A stretch of 8,105 nt of DNA from an uncultured Lachnospiraceae bacterium (GTDB taxonomy: Bacteria > Bacillota > Clostridia > Lachnospirales > Lachnospiraceae): the NCBI GenBank assembly GCA_937915975.1, contig CALGGL010000290.1, forward strand, positions 1-8,105. Reading direction: 5' to 3'. The position numbers and the translations under genes are program-made. The notes beneath the pieces were generated by a model, which had not been told where the DNA came from, did not search any database, and was given only the letters and a program-made list of their open reading frames with translations. Shown here one piece after another: positions 5,594-8,105 of this stretch (position 1 is its first letter; every line of letters begins with the position of its first letter).

Positions 5594-6862
5594 ATGAGTA
5601 AGAAATTGATTAAGCACGCCGATTTATTTGACGGTAAAAATGAAAAATTAAAGGAAAATGTTAATATTGTTATAGAAAATAATCTTGTAAAGGAGATATT
5701 TTCGGGAGATATTTCAGAAGAAAATTTTGATGAAATAATAGATGCATCCGGGCTTACTGCAATACCCGGACTTACCGATGCCCACGTTCATGTTTCCCAT
5801 AATCAAAGTGACAGGAATTATGAGGCAAGAGTTGATGAGATGGCAGTAAGAAGTACAAGGGTTGCCAAGGATATGCTGCTTCGAGGTTTTACTACTATCA
5901 GAGATGCGGGCGGGGTTACTTATGGATTAAAGAAAAATATAGATAACGGCTTTATAGACGGTCCGCGTATATATCCTTCAAATGCATATATATCACAGAC
6001 CTGTGGCCATGCAGATAAAAGGCATAGTCCGATAGCAGAGCATCTTCCTGACGGAAGCTGGACATCGCCTACTCTTCAGCAACATTTAAACTATGTTGCA
6101 GACGGTCCGGCAGAGGTCTTAAGAGCGGTAAGAGAGCAGTTTATCCTTGGCGCCTCCCAGATAAAAATTATGGCAGGCGGTGGTGTATCAAGTACCTATG
6201 ATCCCATACAGACAGTGCAGTTTACATATGAGGAAATGAAAGCTGCGGTAGATGCGGCAAAGGATTTCGGAACCTATGTTATGGCACATCTTTATACGCC
6301 TGCATCCATCCAAAGGGCGGTTAAGGCAGGTGTAAAAAGCCTTGAGCATACCAATCTTATGGATGACGAGACTGCTAAGATAATCAGTGAAACAGCAGAT
6401 GTGTGGGTTATGCCGGGACCACAGTTCGGTCGACCGATAGAATCCCATGGAGATAATCAGCCTGAATCGATTTTGAAGAAAGCGGCATTTGTAAGAGCCG
6501 GAGAAGAAATTGCAACCGAAGCTATAAACAAATACAATTTAAATATCGTATTCGGAACAGATTCCTTCGGTGATCCGGATTATATAGAAAAGCATCAGTT
6601 AGAGGACTTTTCGTATTTTAAGAAAAGATTCGGAAGCTTTAAGGGACTTGTTGCCGCAACGGGTAATGTATATGAGCTGACAAAGCTTACTACCTATCAG
6701 AATCCTTATCCGGACGGAAAAATCGGAGTGCTTGAGGAGGGTTCGTATGCAGATATTTTACTTGTAAAGGGAAATCCTGTTATCGACCTTGATATACTTG
6801 CTGATGAAGATAACATTAAGCTTATCATGAAAGACGCAAAGATTTATAAAAATATTTTATAA
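5594..6862 (+). CDS. Metal-dependent amidohydrolase, imidazolonepropionase-like
   Basis: A 422-residue cytosolic enzyme of the amidohydrolase superfamily, in the subgroup often named imidazolonepropionase-like or Xaa-Pro dipeptidase-like, whose members hydrolyse amide or peptide bonds of small compounds. Numbering from ATG 5594, the metal ligands are visible: the HxH pair H64/H66 (TDAHVHVS), bridging Lys191 (SQIKIMAGGG), H232 (VMAHLYTP), H252 (SLEHTN) and the catalytic Asp323 (FGTDSFG). GFTTIRDAGG (98-107) and the C-terminal strands ending KGNPVIDLD and MKDAKIYKNIL complete the composite beta-sandwich/barrel layout. Length is normal and no signal peptide is seen. The start is uncertain: ATG 5594 and GTG 5585 both lack a close ribosome binding site, and ATG is preferred as the common codon. 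Its place after an importer suggests that it acts on the imported compound. It is not a HutI in a histidine pathway, as no hut genes are near. Confidence 0.85.
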   Translation: MSKKLIKHADLFDGKNEKLKENVNIVIENNLVKEIFSGDISEENFDEIIDASGLTAIPGLTDAHVHVSHNQSDRNYEARVDEMAVRSTRVAKDMLLRGFTTIRDAGGVTYGLKKNIDNGFIDGPRIYPSNAYISQTCGHADKRHSPIAEHLPDGSWTSPTLQQHLNYVADGPAEVLRAVREQFILGASQIKIMAGGGVSSTYDPIQTVQFTYEEMKAAVDAAKDFGTYVMAHLYTPASIQRAVKAGVKSLEHTNLMDDETAKIISETADVWVMPGPQFGRPIESHGDNQPESILKKAAFVRAGEEIATEAINKYNLNIVFGTDSFGDPDYIEKHQLEDFSYFKKRFGSFKGLVAATGNVYELTKLTTYQNPYPDGKIGVLEEGSYADILLVKGNPVIDLDILADEDNIKLIMKDAKIYKNIL

Positions 6863-7054
6863 GTAAAAGGGATTAATTAGACAAAATATAATAGTTTTAA
6901 GATAGATTGTAAGTAATTTTATTTGATATAAGAAAAAGCTATAACCAATTAGAGATTTTAGGTATTGTACTGATTTTTTAATTTGAGGTAGACTATAACT
7001 CATAGCAAAAAAATTAAAATATATTGATTTTCTATATGTTATTATATTATGCTT

Positions 7055-7063
7055 TGCTATAAT
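7055..7063 (+). promoter_or_regulatory. Extended -10 promoter of the LysR gene
   Basis: TGCTATAAT is a perfect extended -10 (TGn plus TATAAT), placing transcription start near 7070, just ahead of the ribosome binding site. No -35 of quality is found at 17 bp, and an extended -10 can do without one. CTATAA recurs near 6939, 6993 and 7057, which might reflect regulator sites, but AT-richness makes this weak. Confidence 0.6.
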
Positions 7064-7076
7064 AAGATAAAAAATC

Positions 7077-7082
7077 AGGAGA
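7077..7082 (+). promoter_or_regulatory. Ribosome binding site of the LysR gene
   Basis: AGGAGA lies 7 nt before the ATG at 7090 and confirms this start. Confidence 0.75.
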
Positions 7083-7089
7083 TATCAAA

Positions 7090-8001
7090 ATGACTATAGC
7101 ACAGATAAAATACGTTATAGAGGTTGCAAAAACAAAGTCAATAAATGCGGCGGCACAGGCACTTTTTATATCCCAATCCGGACTTTCCACGGCGATAAAG
7201 GAGCTGGAGGAGGAGCTTGGAATTACAATTTTTAATCGTACCAATAGGGGAATAAGCATAACAAATGAGGGGGAAACCTTTATTCGTTATGCTAACAATG
7301 TACTTCTTCAATATAAGCTTATGGAGGAAAAATATTTCGGAAGCGGTGAGGTGAAGAAGACCTTTTCCGTATCTATGCATCATTCCACCTTTGCGACCAA
7401 AATATTTGCTGAGATAATAAGGGAATACGGGATAAAGGAATATGAGTATTCCTTGTATGAAACCAGAACCAAAACTGTTTTTGATAATGTAAGCAATGCA
7501 AAAAGTGAACTGGGAATACTATATATAAGCAGCTTTAACAGGGAGTATTACAGTAAAGTATTCAAAAACGCTAACTTAAGCTTTGAGGTGCTTGGCTCAT
7601 TTCCGGTATGTGCTTATGTGGGTGAGCAGCATCCGCTGGCTGACAGAAAGGAGATTACACTTTCCGAGCTGGAAGATTATCCGTGTCTTATATTTGACCA
7701 GGATGAAAACAGCAGCTTTTACTTCTATGAGGAAATCATTAGTGCCTATGAGTATAAAAATATAATAAGGACCAGTGACCGTGGAACCACCCTTGAACTT
7801 ATGAGAGAGATAGATGCGTATTCCGTAGGAATCGGAACCTTCTATGAAGAAAGGCATGATAAGGGACTCACGGCAATCAGCATAAAAACAGATGAGAAGA
7901 TTGATGTGGGATTTATTAAAAGGATTGACAGCAATTTGTCTAAGCTTGGAGAACGATACATAGAGCTCTTCAAAGATTATGTAAAAAAGCTTGGAGCTTA
8001 A
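7090..8001 (+). CDS. LysR-family transcriptional regulator
   Basis: A 303-residue DNA-binding regulator of standard LysR length. Residues 1-60 form the winged helix-turn-helix, with the recognition helix around SINAAAQALFISQSGLSTAIKEL (17-39) and the wing LGITIFNRTNRGISITNEG (46-64). A linker helix follows (65-88), then the two-lobed effector-binding domain (about 92-300). Such proteins bind as tetramers and respond to a small effector, usually made or handled by nearby gene products. Here the gene follows the amidohydrolase in the same direction after 227 bp, with its own promoter and terminator, so it is a separate unit. The natural hypothesis is control of the transporter/amidohydrolase genes by the imported compound. 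The divergent arrangement typical of many LysR genes is absent, so the target is inferred only from proximity. Confidence 0.92.
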   Translation: MTIAQIKYVIEVAKTKSINAAAQALFISQSGLSTAIKELEEELGITIFNRTNRGISITNEGETFIRYANNVLLQYKLMEEKYFGSGEVKKTFSVSMHHSTFATKIFAEIIREYGIKEYEYSLYETRTKTVFDNVSNAKSELGILYISSFNREYYSKVFKNANLSFEVLGSFPVCAYVGEQHPLADRKEITLSELEDYPCLIFDQDENSSFYFYEEIISAYEYKNIIRTSDRGTTLELMREIDAYSVGIGTFYEERHDKGLTAISIKTDEKIDVGFIKRIDSNLSKLGERYIELFKDYVKKLGA

Positions 8002-8012
8002 TATACGAAGCG

Positions 8013-8049
8013 AAGTTTCAACGGGGTCAAAGCCGTTGAAACTTTTTTT
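8013..8049 (+). terminator. Rho-independent terminator of the LysR gene
   Basis: A perfect 12-bp stem (8013-8024 with 8033-8044, 8-nt loop) ends in seven T residues (8043-8049), 11 nt after the stop codon. Confidence 0.92.
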
Positions 8050-8057
8050 AATGCACA

Positions 8058-8098
8058 CGCCCGCGTAATGAAATTTGTCACTGCGTGACACGCGGGCG
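8058..8098. repeat. GC-rich nested inverted repeat at the window edge
   Basis: CGCCCGCGT (8058-8066) pairs with ACGCGGGCG (8090-8098), and inside it GTCAC (8077-8081) pairs with GTGAC (8085-8089) around TGC. The 10 bases 8067-8076 bulge on one side. The sequence is strikingly GC-rich beside AT-rich DNA, and the window ends 7 bases later, so the rest of the element cannot be judged. Confidence 0.5.
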
Positions 8099-8105
8099 GC
8101 GCGGC

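Noticed and set aside
6887..6892. TATAAT after the amidohydrolase gene as a promoter
   Set aside because: No fitting -35 box, the surrounding DNA is very AT-rich, and the extended -10 at 7055-7063 is far better placed for the LysR gene.
7597..8091. Minus-strand ORF of 164 codons opposite the LysR gene, and other minus-strand ORFs
   Set aside because: They lie opposite well-supported genes, show no recognisable family motifs, and look like codon-bias shadows.

Overview
The window looks like Clostridia chromosome, most likely a Lachnospiraceae-type member. The supporting signs are moderate-to-low GC, purine-rich Shine-Dalgarno sites, a PASTA-kinase/rsgA junction in the usual Firmicutes order, a lipoprotein-type solute-binding protein, and a long palindromic intergenic element. 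The genus cannot be fixed from the sequence alone. All convincing genes are on the + strand.

Layout. (1) 2-367: the C-terminal end of a PASTA-domain Ser/Thr protein kinase, overlapping the next start by 4 nt. (2) 364-1899: one uninterrupted reading frame that begins as RsgA, the circularly permuted ribosome-assembly GTPase. At the DTPGF motif (about 994-1014) it changes into the C-terminal two thirds of a nitrogenase component 1, NifK-like protein. Both halves lack essential parts, so this is a chimera of two gene fragments, made either by a real deletion or by misassembly. (3) 1913-2500: an HD-domain phosphohydrolase, apparently in the operon of the nitrogenase-like gene. (4) 2501-2959: no gene. 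This stretch holds a roughly 306-bp giant imperfect palindrome (2504-2809), a strong intrinsic terminator (2810-2849) and a probable promoter (2895-2924). (5) 2960-5488: a three-gene polar amino-acid ABC importer (lipoprotein receptor, permease, ATPase). (6) 5594-6862: an imidazolonepropionase-like metal-dependent amidohydrolase. (7) 7090-8001: a LysR-type regulator with its own extended -10 promoter and a strong terminator. (8) 8051-8105: a GC-rich nested hairpin cut by the window edge.

How the genes fit together. Segment 2960-8001 reads as an uptake-and-hydrolysis locus: the importer brings in a small amino-acid-like compound, the cytosolic amidohydrolase cleaves an amide or peptide bond in it, and the LysR protein probably responds to the compound or its product. 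The receptor keeps the family's ligand-binding Arg but, by eye alignment, has Thr where most family members have the Asp that binds the alpha-amino group. That would fit a modified or N-substituted ligand. The upstream part (kinase, rsgA) is housekeeping and unrelated. The rpe and thiN genes often found after rsgA in Firmicutes are absent, replaced at the chimera point by the nitrogenase-like operon.

The observations most worth checking are the RsgA/NifK-like junction, the giant palindrome, and the identity of the transported substrate.
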